Positions 52,094-60,610 of a stretch of DNA of 64,000 nt are shown here, in pieces. Position numbers and translations under genes: made by a program. Source of the DNA: Actinomadura mexicana (lineage in GTDB: Bacteria > Actinomycetota > Actinomycetes > Streptosporangiales > Streptosporangiaceae). The stretch spans positions 744,001 to 808,000 of the forward strand of contig NZ_FZNP01000001.1 of assembly GCF_900188105.1 (NCBI RefSeq), in the 5' to 3' direction. The notes under the pieces were generated by a model, which saw only the letters and a list, made by a program, of their open reading frames with translations, was not told where the DNA came from and did not search any database. How positions within the stretch are numbered: position 1 is the first letter of the stretch; each line of letters begins with the position of its first letter.

Positions 52094-53926
52094 TCACGAG
52101 ATGGGGAGCAGTGCCACCAGTTCGGGCTTGAAGAGGTCTTTCACTGTTCCGTAGGGGATAGGGAAAACGTAGGCGCTCGTGCTGCTCAGATCCACTCCCC
52201 CTGAGTCCGTGCCGAGATCCTGTCCGGTGTAGACGAGGTCGAACCGCCTTTCACCGAAGACCGGCAGCGCCCATGCGGGCGACTCAGGCCGCCGGGAGGT
52301 CGGGTAGAACGCCTCGCGGTGGAGGGGGTTGAAGAACCCGCCCGAGCCGGAATGGCCGATGGACAACTGCCGCTTGCCGCGTCCTTCCGGAATCCCGTCC
52401 CACAGCCGGGTCATCCCGGCCTCGCCGAACGAGGCGGGCTTGAAGATGTCGTCGGCCGTCAGCGCGCGGCCGGTGCGCAGGTCGACGGTGACGCCGAACC
52501 CCGGGTAGTAGCCGGGCCCCTTGCCGCAGCTGCGCCGGAACCTCGGCACGTAGCGCACCGACACCAGGTCCGGGCCGGTCAGCCCCTTGACGACGCTCGT
52601 GCCGAGGAGGTTCATCCGGCCGCCGCAGGCGGCGCGCGCGGCGGCGGTCTTGCCCCATTCCTTGTAGAACGTGATGGCCTGGTCGAGAGGGACGCGCAGG
52701 GCCTTGTTGGTCGCGTTCTGGACCGACGCCTTCTTCATCCCCCCGACCCGGGCGTACTGGCCGCCCTGGACCTTGAGCGCCCGGTCGGCGTAGGTCCGGT
52801 CGAGGGAGGCGAGGGTGATCGCGGGCGCCTCCGCGGCCTCCGGGCGGGTCGTCTCGTAGGCGACCACGCTGACGGTCCCCGCCGCGGCCGCCCCCGCGAC
52901 GACCAGTGCCGCCTTGGTCACGCTCGCCTTGGCGAGGAAGCCCGCCGATGTCTTCCCCGCGCCCGTGGCGGCGGTCCCGGCCGTTCCGGCGCTCCCCGTG
53001 CCCCCGGCGCCCGCAGCGGCGCCCGCGCCGGCGGCGCTCGTCCCCGCCGGCGCCGAGATCCCCGCGGCGACGAGCGGGAACAGCGTGGACAGCCCCGCCG
53101 CCGTCGTGGCCAGCGCGCGGATGCCGCGGCCCTCCCAGGCGTCCCCGTAGGCCGCGCGGGCCACGCTCTCCAGCTCGGCGACGAAGTCCATGGCCCCGGC
53201 GTGCCGCTCCGCCGGGTCCTTGGCCAGGCCGCGGACGACCAGCGGGCGCAGCGGTTCGGGGAAGTCCCCCAGCGGAACGGGGGCGGTGAGGTGCTGCCCG
53301 CGCAGCCCGGCGACGCTGTCCGCGCCGAACGGTCGCCTGCCCATGACGCATTCATAGAAGACGCAGGTCGCCGCGTAGACGTCCGCGGACGGGCCGGCCT
53401 GACCCGCCTGCCACTGCTCCGGCGCCATGTAGGACGGCGTGCCCGACCGCGACGCCGAACCGGCGGCCGACGCGATGCCGAAATCGATGAGCTTGCTGCG
53501 CCCGTCCTCGGGCACCACCACGTTGGCGGGCTTGTAGTCCCGGTGGACGACGCCCGCCGCGTGCGCCGCCGCCAGGCCGAGCAGCGACCCCTTCAGGACG
53601 GTCAGCGCCGCGTGCGGTTCCAGCCGGCCGTGTTCGTTGAGGACCACCTTGAGCGAGACGCCGTCGACCGCCTCCATCACGAGGGCGGCGCCGTGCTCGC
53701 TCTCCACCAGCCGGTACAGCCGGGCCACGTGCGGGCTCTCCACCCTGGCCAGCATCTCGGCCTCGCGCCGCAACGCGTCCAGGGGAGCCGTGTCCGTCCC
53801 GAGGGCGACGTACTTCACCGCGACCGGGAAACCGGTCTCCTCGTGCTGCGCCAGAACGACACGTCCCTGCGCTCCCGCGCCGAGTTCCCGCACTTCCCGA
53901 AAACCGGAGATCCTCCACTCGCCCAC
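52094..53926 (-). CDS. Membrane serine/threonine protein kinase
   Basis: This 610-residue receptor kinase has a Hanks-type kinase domain (about 8-265) with K38 (VAVKYV), HRDYKPANV (D130) and LIDFGIA (D148), so the catalytic set is complete. An Ala/Gly-rich linker (about 290-325) and one TM helix (about 338-357) follow. The extracytoplasmic part has a beta-rich region (GGQYARVGGMKKASVQ and later DLRTGRALTADDIFKPASFG) resembling the DUF3298-type fold found in RsiV-like proteins. It has no PASTA repeats. It starts with GTG 53926 after GAGGAGG. Ligand unknown. Confidence 0.88.
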   Translation of the reverse strand: MGEWRISGFREVRELGAGAQGRVVLAQHEETGFPVAVKYVALGTDTAPLDALRREAEMLARVESPHVARLYRLVESEHGAALVMEAVDGVSLKVVLNEHGRLEPHAALTVLKGSLLGLAAAHAAGVVHRDYKPANVVVPEDGRSKLIDFGIASAAGSASRSGTPSYMAPEQWQAGQAGPSADVYAATCVFYECVMGRRPFGADSVAGLRGQHLTAPVPLGDFPEPLRPLVVRGLAKDPAERHAGAMDFVAELESVARAAYGDAWEGRGIRALATTAAGLSTLFPLVAAGISAPAGTSAAGAGAAAGAGGTGSAGTAGTAATGAGKTSAGFLAKASVTKAALVVAGAAAAGTVSVVAYETTRPEAAEAPAITLASLDRTYADRALKVQGGQYARVGGMKKASVQNATNKALRVPLDQAITFYKEWGKTAAARAACGGRMNLLGTSVVKGLTGPDLVSVRYVPRFRRSCGKGPGYYPGFGVTVDLRTGRALTADDIFKPASFGEAGMTRLWDGIPEGRGKRQLSIGHSGSGGFFNPLHREAFYPTSRRPESPAWALPVFGERRFDLVYTGQDLGTDSGGVDLSSTSAYVFPIPYGTVKDLFKPELVALLPIS

Positions 53927-54064
53927 ATGCCCTCCTCGCCGCCCTGCCCAGCTTCCACTGTGACGCGAGGGTCCGCGACGATGTTCGGACCGTACTCCAG
54001 GGCACCCGGAAGACCGAGGCGGCCGGCTGAGGGCAATGTTCCACGCGGCCGAGCACTCGTGCGG

Positions 54065-55045
54065 TCAATGTTCGAGGAGTGGCGCCCCTCCCCCTCTCCC
54101 GGAGAACTCCGGGCAAAGGATCACCTGGCCGGCGTAGGCGAGGCCGCCGCCGAAGCCGAACAGGAGCACGGGCGCTCCCGGAGGAATGCGGTTCTGCTCG
54201 ACGAGCTTGGACAGTGCCAGAGGGATGCTGGCCGCAGAGGTGTTGCCCGACTCCCGGACATCGTCGGCCAGGATCGCGTTGACCGCGCCGAGCTGGGCGG
54301 CCAGCTTCTCAATGATCCGCAGGTTCGCCTGGTGGAAGACCACGGCGGCCAGCTCGGCCGGCGGGACACCGGCCAGGTCGCAGGCGGCGCGGGCATGCCG
54401 AGCCACCTCGGTCACGGCCCAGCGGAAGACCGCGGTTCCGTCCTGGGTGAAGCGTGGGGGGTTTCCTTCGATGAGGATCGCCCTCGCCTTCTCCGGGGCC
54501 GCGCCCCACACCACCGGGCCGATGCCCTGAGTCGCCGCCCGCCCGACGACCGCGGCCCCCGCGCCGTCGCCGATCAGGACGCTGACCGACCGGTCGTCCC
54601 AGTCGACGACGTCGCTGAGCTTGTCGGCGCCGATCACCAGGGCGTGCCCCGCGGCTCCGGAGCGGATGCTGTGATCGGCGATCGCCAGCGCATGGGTGAA
54701 GCCCGAGCAGGCGGTGTTCACGTCGATGACCGCGCAGTTCCGCAGGTGCAGGTCCGCCGCCACGCGGGCCGCCACGTTGGGAGCGCGCTCGGTGGCCGTG
54801 CAGGTCGCGACCACGACCAGGTCCACCGAGTCCAGCGGCAGACCGCAGCCGTCCAGGGCGTCGGCTCCGGCATGGGCGGCCATCTGGTCCACGGTCTCAC
54901 CGACCGCGGCGATGCGCCTCCGCTGGATTCCCACCCGGCGGGTGATCCATTCGTCGCTGGTGTCGAGCCGGGCGGCGAGCTCGTCATTCGACAGAATTCT
55001 GGAGGGCTGATAGTGCCCCAAGGCAAGTATACGCGAGCCATTCAT
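54065..55045 (-). CDS. 3-Oxoacyl-ACP synthase III (KAS III)
   Basis: This 326-residue KAS III has the catalytic triad C113 (NTACSGF), H238 (VVFHQANLRI) and N268 (SGNTSAAS), so it should be active. KAS III enzymes start fatty-acid or polyketide chains or join acyl units in secondary metabolism. Here it lacks nearby ACP, malonyltransferase or KAS II genes, and its only operon partner is a patatin-like gene 46 nt upstream. GAGGAGAT lies before ATG 55045. GC content is lower than in neighbouring genes. An acyltransferase role outside fatty acid synthesis is likely. Confidence 0.9.
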   Translation of the reverse strand: MNGSRILALGHYQPSRILSNDELAARLDTSDEWITRRVGIQRRRIAAVGETVDQMAAHAGADALDGCGLPLDSVDLVVVATCTATERAPNVAARVAADLHLRNCAVIDVNTACSGFTHALAIADHSIRSGAAGHALVIGADKLSDVVDWDDRSVSVLIGDGAGAAVVGRAATQGIGPVVWGAAPEKARAILIEGNPPRFTQDGTAVFRWAVTEVARHARAACDLAGVPPAELAAVVFHQANLRIIEKLAAQLGAVNAILADDVRESGNTSAASIPLALSKLVEQNRIPPGAPVLLFGFGGGLAYAGQVILCPEFSGRGGGAPLLEH

Positions 55046-55091
55046 TCGATCATCTCCTCATTGCGCGACCTGCCTGCGGCGCGCGAAACGT

Positions 55092-56363
55092 TCAACTCCG
55101 GTGATCAAATACTCGTCTGGTTCCCTGCCTTCTCGCGGCGGCGATGGCCTGGAATCCGTGAAGTCCTGGTACTTCGATGACGACTCTGTGGCCCGGTCGA
55201 CCGTGCCGGGTGCGTGCTCGGGCGTGGCACCTGGTCAGTTCGGCGAATTCGAGGGGGAGCCTGAACCGGCCCTGGATGACTCCTCTTCGCCACATGGCGT
55301 CACGATCCGACGAGGTCAGCCCGTCGACCTGAAGCGACCCGAAGTTGGTCTCCGGTGTCACTTCGAAACGAACGACCCTGCCGAAAGGCATGCGTCGTGA
55401 ATCGCAGTTCCACTGACCGGTCCTGCCTTGCCGCCGGTTCTGCGCCAGTCTCGGATTGAGCAGGGGAAGGGGAGGCAGGCGGCCGTCATTGAACAGGCTC
55501 GGCTGGTTGTCAATGTGGCCGCCATCGGCGAGAAAGACCAGCTGAAGGGTGTTCGGGTCCTGGAACACTGTGGGCAGGCAGGCCGGCCACTGACTCATGG
55601 ACACCCGGGCCCAGAAAGCCGGACTGTGGTCGTCGATCTCGTCCTTAAGCCAAGGTAGATGCTCACCGACGGTGTCGGGCACCCACATACTCTGAAATCT
55701 GCGCCAGGGAAACTGCCGACTGTAGAACGCCCATCGGAAGGCGCGGTGGACGAACTCCGGGTCGCGCAGTTGGGAGGCCGTGCACCGCATCGGAAAGGGT
55801 CTTTCCGTTCGCCATACGGAGACACATATTCCGGCACGATGGGAGACACCGACGGGTTTCGGGTCGCCAGGTTCGTACCGCAGGTCGCGAAAGGTTCGCA
55901 CCCCCGCCCAGGCCAGCCAGTCGGCCAGCCATTCCTCCACCTCGGTCATCTCGAAGACACCGGCCAGGTCGAGATTCCTGCGTTCGAACCACCGAAGCCC
56001 GGGCGGCACCTTGAGGATCTTGTGCGTCGGAGCACCGGCATTCGCGATGCGACGCCAGTGCCTGCCCAGACCCGCCGCGGCCGCGAGTCCCGCGATGGTG
56101 CCGCCCGAAGCCAGATCCCAGCGGACCGGGTCGCCCACCTCCTCCAGCACATGAGCGAGCCCAGCCTGCCAACTCGCCCGAAACCCGCTCGATCCCAGAA
56201 CCGCGATGAACGGAGACCGATCACCCGGATGCTCATCTCGCACATGGATCCGGTCGCGCGGCGGCCGCTCCAACAGATCGCCGAGCGGGTCGATCCCCGG
56301 ATATTCCGCGATCCTCTGGAACTGACCTTCGTTGACCACTGATTGATGCCCCTCGGATCGCAC
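55092..56363 (-). CDS. Patatin-like protein lacking the catalytic serine
   Basis: This 423-residue protein shows the patatin layout: a glycine-rich loop at 52-62 (AVLGSSGFRAS where GGGxRG is usual), an elbow at 84-92 and DGGHIDNQP at 280-288, which fits the patatin Asp motif. At the elbow the sequence is ASGGTIAGL, so Ile replaces the nucleophilic Ser of GxSxG. Both the loop and the nucleophile differ from active patatins. The rest is Trp/Arg-rich. It lies upstream of KAS III in the same unit. GC is clearly below the window average. GTG 56243 could be a later start. Confidence 0.6.
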   Translation of the reverse strand: MRSEGHQSVVNEGQFQRIAEYPGIDPLGDLLERPPRDRIHVRDEHPGDRSPFIAVLGSSGFRASWQAGLAHVLEEVGDPVRWDLASGGTIAGLAAAAGLGRHWRRIANAGAPTHKILKVPPGLRWFERRNLDLAGVFEMTEVEEWLADWLAWAGVRTFRDLRYEPGDPKPVGVSHRAGICVSVWRTERPFPMRCTASQLRDPEFVHRAFRWAFYSRQFPWRRFQSMWVPDTVGEHLPWLKDEIDDHSPAFWARVSMSQWPACLPTVFQDPNTLQLVFLADGGHIDNQPSLFNDGRLPPLPLLNPRLAQNRRQGRTGQWNCDSRRMPFGRVVRFEVTPETNFGSLQVDGLTSSDRDAMWRRGVIQGRFRLPLEFAELTRCHARARTRHGRPGHRVVIEVPGLHGFQAIAAARRQGTRRVFDHRS

Positions 56364-56914
56364 ACTTCGGATTCACGGTGGACTCTTCCTCGGCAATGAT
56401 CGGAGACCGCACCGAGGCAAGCCTCTTGATGACTCACCGAAGGCAGCAGGCACTCCGGTAGCCACAAACGAGTCCATTCGGCTTTCAAAACCTTCAAGGG
56501 CGGACGTCAGTGCGCTCTTTCGTTCCTCTTCCGCCGACATCGAGCACTGCCGTCACACGCCTGCCCCGTTTGGACCGTTCCGCCGGGCGCTCCGCCGAAG
56601 CCGTGCTCCCTACACCGTCCACTGATCCAGCCGTTCGATCAGCGCAAGTCCAGGTCGCCTTCGATGACGGAGGGGCGGGAGGCCGATCCCGTGCCGTTCT
56701 GGCCGCAGATGGTGCGACATCGCCGAGCGAGGCACTGTCGGCGCGCAGTTTTCCAGCAGGAACCCCCGACGACATGGCCGGATCAACTGCCCTGCCCGAG
56801 TGCACACGTACCACGGGCCCGGCGACGGCCGGCGCACAGGCCAGGGCGTACACAGTTCTCTCCATGGGATTCCGCATCAGCTCTTACCTTGCAAATGAAG
56901 CTTGAGAACGTCTT

Positions 56915-56944
56915 CGCAACCGCAACCGCAACCGCAACCGCATC
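56915..56944. repeat. CGCAAC hexamer array
   Basis: Four exact CGCAAC units and one CGCATC. A GGGGC-rich run follows. It is a simple repeat in non-coding DNA. Confidence 0.95.
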
Positions 56945-57059
56945 CGGGCCGGGGCGGGGCGGGGCGATTCCCTCGGTGGCGGCCACTCGTCTCGGCCTTT
57001 GCGTCGTTCCGGTGGGAACTGTGGCCGCTCAGGGCGCGGTAATGACCCCGAGCCGATCG

Positions 57060-57098
57060 CTGCGATGCCGACCTGTCATGAGCAGGTCGGCATCGCAG
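57060..57098. terminator. 16-bp perfect hairpin (terminator or operator)
   Basis: CTGCGATGCCGACCTG (57060-57075) pairs exactly with 57083-57098, with loop TCATGAG. It is one of the longest perfect stems in the window. No gene ends just before it, so its role as a terminator is uncertain; it could stop an unseen transcript or bind a protein. Confidence 0.5.
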
Positions 57099-57189
57099 TC
57101 GCGCCCGCCATGCAGCTCCGCGCGGGTGGTGGGAGGCATGGCCGCGGCAGGGCCTCCGAGCGGCACCGGTCGGGCCACATCGGCGGCTT

Positions 57190-57268
57190 CATAACGCACT
57201 GACAGCGTTCAGTACGTTATGACAGCCGACGCCGCGGGCGCAACGGGCTTCTGCGTATCAGTGCGTTA
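57190..57268. promoter_or_regulatory. Three-half-site operator and leaderless promoter of the CGNR gene
   Basis: Arms CATAACGCACTGA (57190-57202) and TCAGTACGTTATG (57209-57221) form a near-perfect inverted repeat (12 of 13) across 6 nt. A third half-site TCAGTGCGTTA (57258-57268) overlaps the -10 box TAGACT (57267-57272), which ends 6 nt before ATG 57279. A protein bound at the third site would cover the -10 box, so repression of the CGNR gene, possibly by its own product, is likely. Confidence 0.7.
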
Positions 57269-57278
57269 GACTGCCTGC

Positions 57279-57824
57279 ATGGCGGTGATGATCCAGGCGA
57301 TGGCGCCCGCGGTGCTGGTCGACCTGGTCAATGAGTGGGGCACCGTTCCGCGCGCGGTCGCCGGGGAGCAGGACCACCCCTTCCCGCCGGCCGGCGGACT
57401 GCCGCTCGGCATCCCCGACGAACTGGCGCGCGACCTTGACGACGACACGCTCCAGGATGTCGCCGACCGGCTCTATCCGGCCTTCGCCACCGGCGTTCCA
57501 CACGAGTGCGCCAGACAGGTCACCAGAGTTCTCGTCTCCGCCGGGGTGTCCCCGCGGGTGACCGTCGTCGACGACGACGTGGTCGCCGGCTGGTCCACCG
57601 ACGCGCCCGAACGGGCCCTGGCCGGCGCCGCGGCGCTGGCGATCCGTGACCACCTCGGCAGGAACGGGTTCGGACGCCTCGGCACCTGCACCGCCCGGAA
57701 CTGCGCCGACGTCTATATCGACGCCTCCCCCACACGCGACCGCCGCTACTGCTCGGTCACCTGCCAGAACCGCGCTCGGGCCGCCGCTTTCCGCAGCCGC
57801 CGCGCCCGCACCGAGTCCCCCTGA
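57279..57824 (+). CDS. CGNR zinc-finger regulator (ABATE domain)
   Basis: This 181-residue protein has an N-terminal ABATE-like region (about 10-125) and a C-terminal CGNR zinc finger. The ligands are C137, C142, C158 and C162 (GTCTARNCADVYIDAS and RRYCSVTCQNRARAAAF); the eponymous CGNR reads CQNR. Such proteins are presumed stress-responsive transcription factors. The gene starts at ATG 57279, 6 nt after TAGACT, on a likely leaderless message. The operator half-sites upstream suggest autoregulation. Confidence 0.85.
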   Translation: MAVMIQAMAPAVLVDLVNEWGTVPRAVAGEQDHPFPPAGGLPLGIPDELARDLDDDTLQDVADRLYPAFATGVPHECARQVTRVLVSAGVSPRVTVVDDDVVAGWSTDAPERALAGAAALAIRDHLGRNGFGRLGTCTARNCADVYIDASPTRDRRYCSVTCQNRARAAAFRSRRARTESP

Positions 57825-58030
57825 TCTGCATGTCGGCCGGAACCACACTGCGCGGTGTCGGGTCGGTCGACGCGGCGTCCCCGAAAGCCCCACGGGCGGC
57901 CGAAACGCCCATGCGGCGGAACGGGTTACCGTGCCAGACGGCTTCTTGTGGGGGCATCACATTTCAGGGGGCTGCTCCGTCATAGGGGTGAGGAAGCAGA
58001 CTCCTCACTGAATCCAAGGAGTGGTCGGGC

Positions 58031-58471
58031 ATGCCTACGCAACGCGAGATCGACGAAGCCGAGATCCGGCGGCTGGTCGGCACGATCGTGGAGGGGATCC
58101 GCGCCAAGGACCTGAAGGCCCTGGAGCGGGTGTACGCGGCGGACGTCGTGTCCTTCGACGTCGAGCCGCCGCTCCAGCACGTCGGGATCGCCGCGAAGCT
58201 GAAGAACTGGACGAACGTGTTCACGTTCTTCCAGGAGGTGGCGTACGAGGTCCGCGACCTGACAGTCACCGCGGGCGACGACGTGGCCTTCGGGCACTGC
58301 TTCGGCCGGCTCAGCGGCACGCTGGGAAACGGGACGGCGACGAACGGCATGTGGGTCCGGGCCACCTTCTGCTTCCGGAAGACCGACGACGCCTGGCTGA
58401 TCGCTCACGACCAGGCCTCCGTGCCGTTCGACATGGCGAGCGGCAAGGGAGTGGTCGACCTCGTCCCCTGA
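58031..58471 (+). CDS. SnoaL/NTF2-like protein
   Basis: This 146-residue protein has the NTF2-like cone fold in single-domain form: the helix-rich start (EAEIRRLVGTIVEGIRAKDL), VYAADVVSFDVEPPLQHVG, then strands FGHCFGRLSGTL and ATFCFRKTDDAWLIAHDQAS. Members include ketosteroid-isomerase-like and polyketide cyclase proteins, but most are uncharacterised. ATG 58031 has AAGGAG 7-9 nt upstream. Function unknown. Confidence 0.88.
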   Translation: MPTQREIDEAEIRRLVGTIVEGIRAKDLKALERVYAADVVSFDVEPPLQHVGIAAKLKNWTNVFTFFQEVAYEVRDLTVTAGDDVAFGHCFGRLSGTLGNGTATNGMWVRATFCFRKTDDAWLIAHDQASVPFDMASGKGVVDLVP

Positions 58472-58620
58472 CGAGGCCATGACTGGAACGTGCGGGTTCT
58501 GCCGCGTGCGCTTGCCGGGCCGGGAGGGGGTGGCGGGGCATCCGGGTGCTTGGGCGACCGGATCGGTGAGGTGGGCGTAGGTCTCCCCTGGTGTCGGACC
58601 GGGCGGGCATCATGGCGGGC

Positions 58621-59028
58621 ATGACGTTTCAAGCCAGCGGCAAATTCGACATCGAGGCGTGGGACGCCGACAAGCCCTATGACGAGCAGAGCGGAAACCG
58701 GCTGACCCGGGTTCACGTGGGCAAGACCTTCCACGGCGACCTCGTGGGGACGAGTTCCACCGAGCTGATCACGGTGGAGTCACCGGCGGGGCCGGTCGCC
58801 TATGTGGGGATCGAGCACGTCCAGGGGATCCTGCACGGCCGTGAGGGGACGTTCGTCCTGCAGCACAGCGCGGGCAGCGAGGACGGGACGGCCGACACCC
58901 AGTGGCTGCGGTGGCTGATCGTCCCCACCTCGGGGACGGGGGAGCTCGCCGGGATCCGCGGGGTCGGCCAGATCTCCGTCGCCGAGGACGGCGGGCACAC
59001 CTGGGCGCTGGAGTACACGCTGGACTGA
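58621..59028 (+). CDS. DUF3224 domain protein
   Basis: This 135-residue protein is a DUF3224 beta-barrel-like protein. The family start is visible as ASGKFDIEAWDADKPYDEQS, followed by LTRVHVGKTFHGDLVGTSST and a G-rich end strand (ELAGIRGVGQISVAEDGGHT). DUF3224 proteins resemble allene-oxide-cyclase-like lipocalin folds and have no known activity. ATG 58621 is chosen. It sits just upstream of a leaderless TetR gene. Confidence 0.9.
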   Translation: MTFQASGKFDIEAWDADKPYDEQSGNRLTRVHVGKTFHGDLVGTSSTELITVESPAGPVAYVGIEHVQGILHGREGTFVLQHSAGSEDGTADTQWLRWLIVPTSGTGELAGIRGVGQISVAEDGGHTWALEYTLD

Positions 59029-59046
59029 GCGCCGACCAGCGGCCGG

Positions 59047-59052
59047 TAATGT
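59047..59052 (+). promoter_or_regulatory. -10 box TAATGT of a leaderless TetR gene
   Basis: TAATGT ends 7 nt before ATG 59060 with no Shine-Dalgarno sequence. It matches the TANNNT pattern seen at other genes here. Confidence 0.55.
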
Positions 59053-59059
59053 TCGGGTC

Positions 59060-59668
59060 ATGCCCCCGGTCACCGGCGACGCCACGCGCGAGCGCATCAT
59101 CGACGCGGCCGAAGTGTGCTTCGGCCGTTTCGGCGTGGCCAAGACCACGGTCGAGGACATCGCCGCCGCCGCGAAGCTGTCGCGGGCGACGGTGTACCGC
59201 AGCGTCACCGGCGGGCGGGACGAGCTGATCCTCGCCGTGGTGGTGCGCGACCTGCAACGGTTCCTGGACCGGCTCGCCGAGCGGCTGCGCCGGGAGCGCT
59301 CGGTCTCGGAGGCGATCGTCGAGGGGACGCTCGACGCGGTGAACTACGTCCGCGACGAGCCGGCGATCGCGCACTTCCTCGTCCCGGAGGCGGCGGGGCA
59401 CATGCAGGCGGCGGTGGCGGGGGCGGCCGAGCACGTGCTCGCGCTGTGCTGCGAGTACGTGCGGCCCCATTTCGAGCAGGCGCAGCGGCAGCGGAAGCTG
59501 CGCACCGACATCGAGGTGGAGGGGACGGTCGAGTTCCTCTTCCGCATCATCACCTCGCTGATCGTGATGGACCGGGACCGGGACGCCGACGGGTTGCGCC
59601 GCTTCCTGCGCACCTACGTCGTCCCGGTCATCGCGGCGCCGGCGGCCGGGCGGCCGGCCTCCGCATGA
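59060..59668 (+). CDS. TetR family transcriptional regulator
   Basis: This 202-residue protein has a TetR HTH (about 8-55: RERIIDAAEVCFGRFGVAKT and LSRATVYRSVTGGRDELI) and a C-terminal ligand domain. It may control the adjacent site-2 protease gene, which starts 52 nt after its stop codon, or the upstream DUF3224 gene. No palindrome is obvious. It starts at a leaderless ATG. Confidence 0.9.
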   Translation: MPPVTGDATRERIIDAAEVCFGRFGVAKTTVEDIAAAAKLSRATVYRSVTGGRDELILAVVVRDLQRFLDRLAERLRRERSVSEAIVEGTLDAVNYVRDEPAIAHFLVPEAAGHMQAAVAGAAEHVLALCCEYVRPHFEQAQRQRKLRTDIEVEGTVEFLFRIITSLIVMDRDRDADGLRRFLRTYVVPVIAAPAAGRPASA

Positions 59669-59720
59669 GGACGTGGGACGGGACGCCGCGGAGACGGCGC
59701 GGCGAGAGGGGCCGGGAACG

Positions 59721-60542
59721 ATGAATGGCACTGCGCGCGAGAGGCGGGGAGGCGCGGCCGTCCGGCCGAGCCCGGTGTTCCTCGCGGTCGTGGCGGCGAC
59801 CGTCCTGTGCGGCCTGATCGCCTGGCGGTACGGGACGATCCTGGACAAGCCGGGCCGGATCGCGCTGTTCGGGTTCGTGATCGCGGCGTGGATCCTGTCG
59901 CTGTCCCTGCACGAGTTCGGGCACGCGTACATGGCCTTCCGGTCGGGCGACCGCAGCGTCGCCGACAAGGGCTACCTCACGCTGAACCCGCTGAAGTACT
60001 CCGACGTCACGCTGAGTTTCCTCATCCCCGTCGTGTTCATCGTGCTCGGCGGCATCGGCCTGCCGGGCGGCGCCGTGTGGATCGACCGGCACGTGATCCA
60101 GGGCCGGCTGCGGCACAGCCTGATCTCGGCGGCGGGCCCGCTGTCGAACGCGCTGTTCGCCATCATGCTCGCGGTGATCTTCAAGAACTTCGCCGACGCC
60201 GACCACGCGCTGTTCTGGTCGGGCCTGGCGTTCCTGGCGTTCTTGCAGGTCACCGCCACGATCCTGAACCTTCTGCCGATCCCCGGGCTGGACGGCTTCG
60301 GGATCGTCGAGCCGTACCTGCCGCGGCGCCTGGCCGACCAGGCGAACGCCTACGGCGGCTACGCGTTCCTCATCCTGATCGCGCTGCTGTGGCTGGGCCC
60401 GATCAACCAGGGCTTCTTCAACGTCATCTACTACCTCACCGACGCGATCGGCCTCGGCGAGTTCCCGTTCCGGGTCAACGGCTCGATCGACCACTTCCCG
60501 ATCGAGCTCGGGCACTACCTGTTCCAGTGGTGGAAGAACTAG
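59721..60542 (+). CDS. Site-2 protease (M50 peptidase)
   Basis: This 273-residue intramembrane metalloprotease has the zinc motif HEFGH (H64, E65, H68) in the second TM helix and the third ligand D191 in PIPGLDGFG. It has about six TM helices and no PDZ domain, so it belongs to the compact M50B type, like sporulation factor SpoIVFB-related proteins in actinobacteria. It could cleave a membrane-bound anti-sigma factor or lipid regulator. The upstream TetR gene may control it. ATG 59721 follows a GGGGCCGGGAACG sequence. Confidence 0.92.
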   Translation: MNGTARERRGGAAVRPSPVFLAVVAATVLCGLIAWRYGTILDKPGRIALFGFVIAAWILSLSLHEFGHAYMAFRSGDRSVADKGYLTLNPLKYSDVTLSFLIPVVFIVLGGIGLPGGAVWIDRHVIQGRLRHSLISAAGPLSNALFAIMLAVIFKNFADADHALFWSGLAFLAFLQVTATILNLLPIPGLDGFGIVEPYLPRRLADQANAYGGYAFLILIALLWLGPINQGFFNVIYYLTDAIGLGEFPFRVNGSIDHFPIELGHYLFQWWKN

Positions 60543-60610
60543 CGCGGTGGCCCCGGACGTTCACCGGGTCCGTCGTGTGAGCACGGCGAAGAGCACACCG
60601 CGACCGGGGA

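Larger units (their letters stand above)
56364..57278. other. Gene-poor, lower-GC stretch before the CGNR regulator
   Basis: About 900 bases without a convincing gene. Several 70-130-codon frames are open on both strands (for example minus 56494-56877 and plus 56510-56905), but none has a ribosome-binding site plus recognisable protein. It contains a GCAACC hexamer array (56915-56944), a 16-bp perfect hairpin (57060-57098) and an operator array (57190-57268). The upstream promoter of the patatin-like gene should also be here. Confidence 0.6.

Noticed and set aside
56494..56877. Possible 127-residue minus-strand protein
   Set aside because: No ribosome-binding site or recognisable motif; a plus-strand frame covers the same bases equally well. 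Composition is typical of non-coding frames.
56510..56905. Possible 131-residue plus-strand protein
   Set aside because: Ser/Ala/Thr/Pro-rich without motif or start signal; likely chance frame opposite the other.
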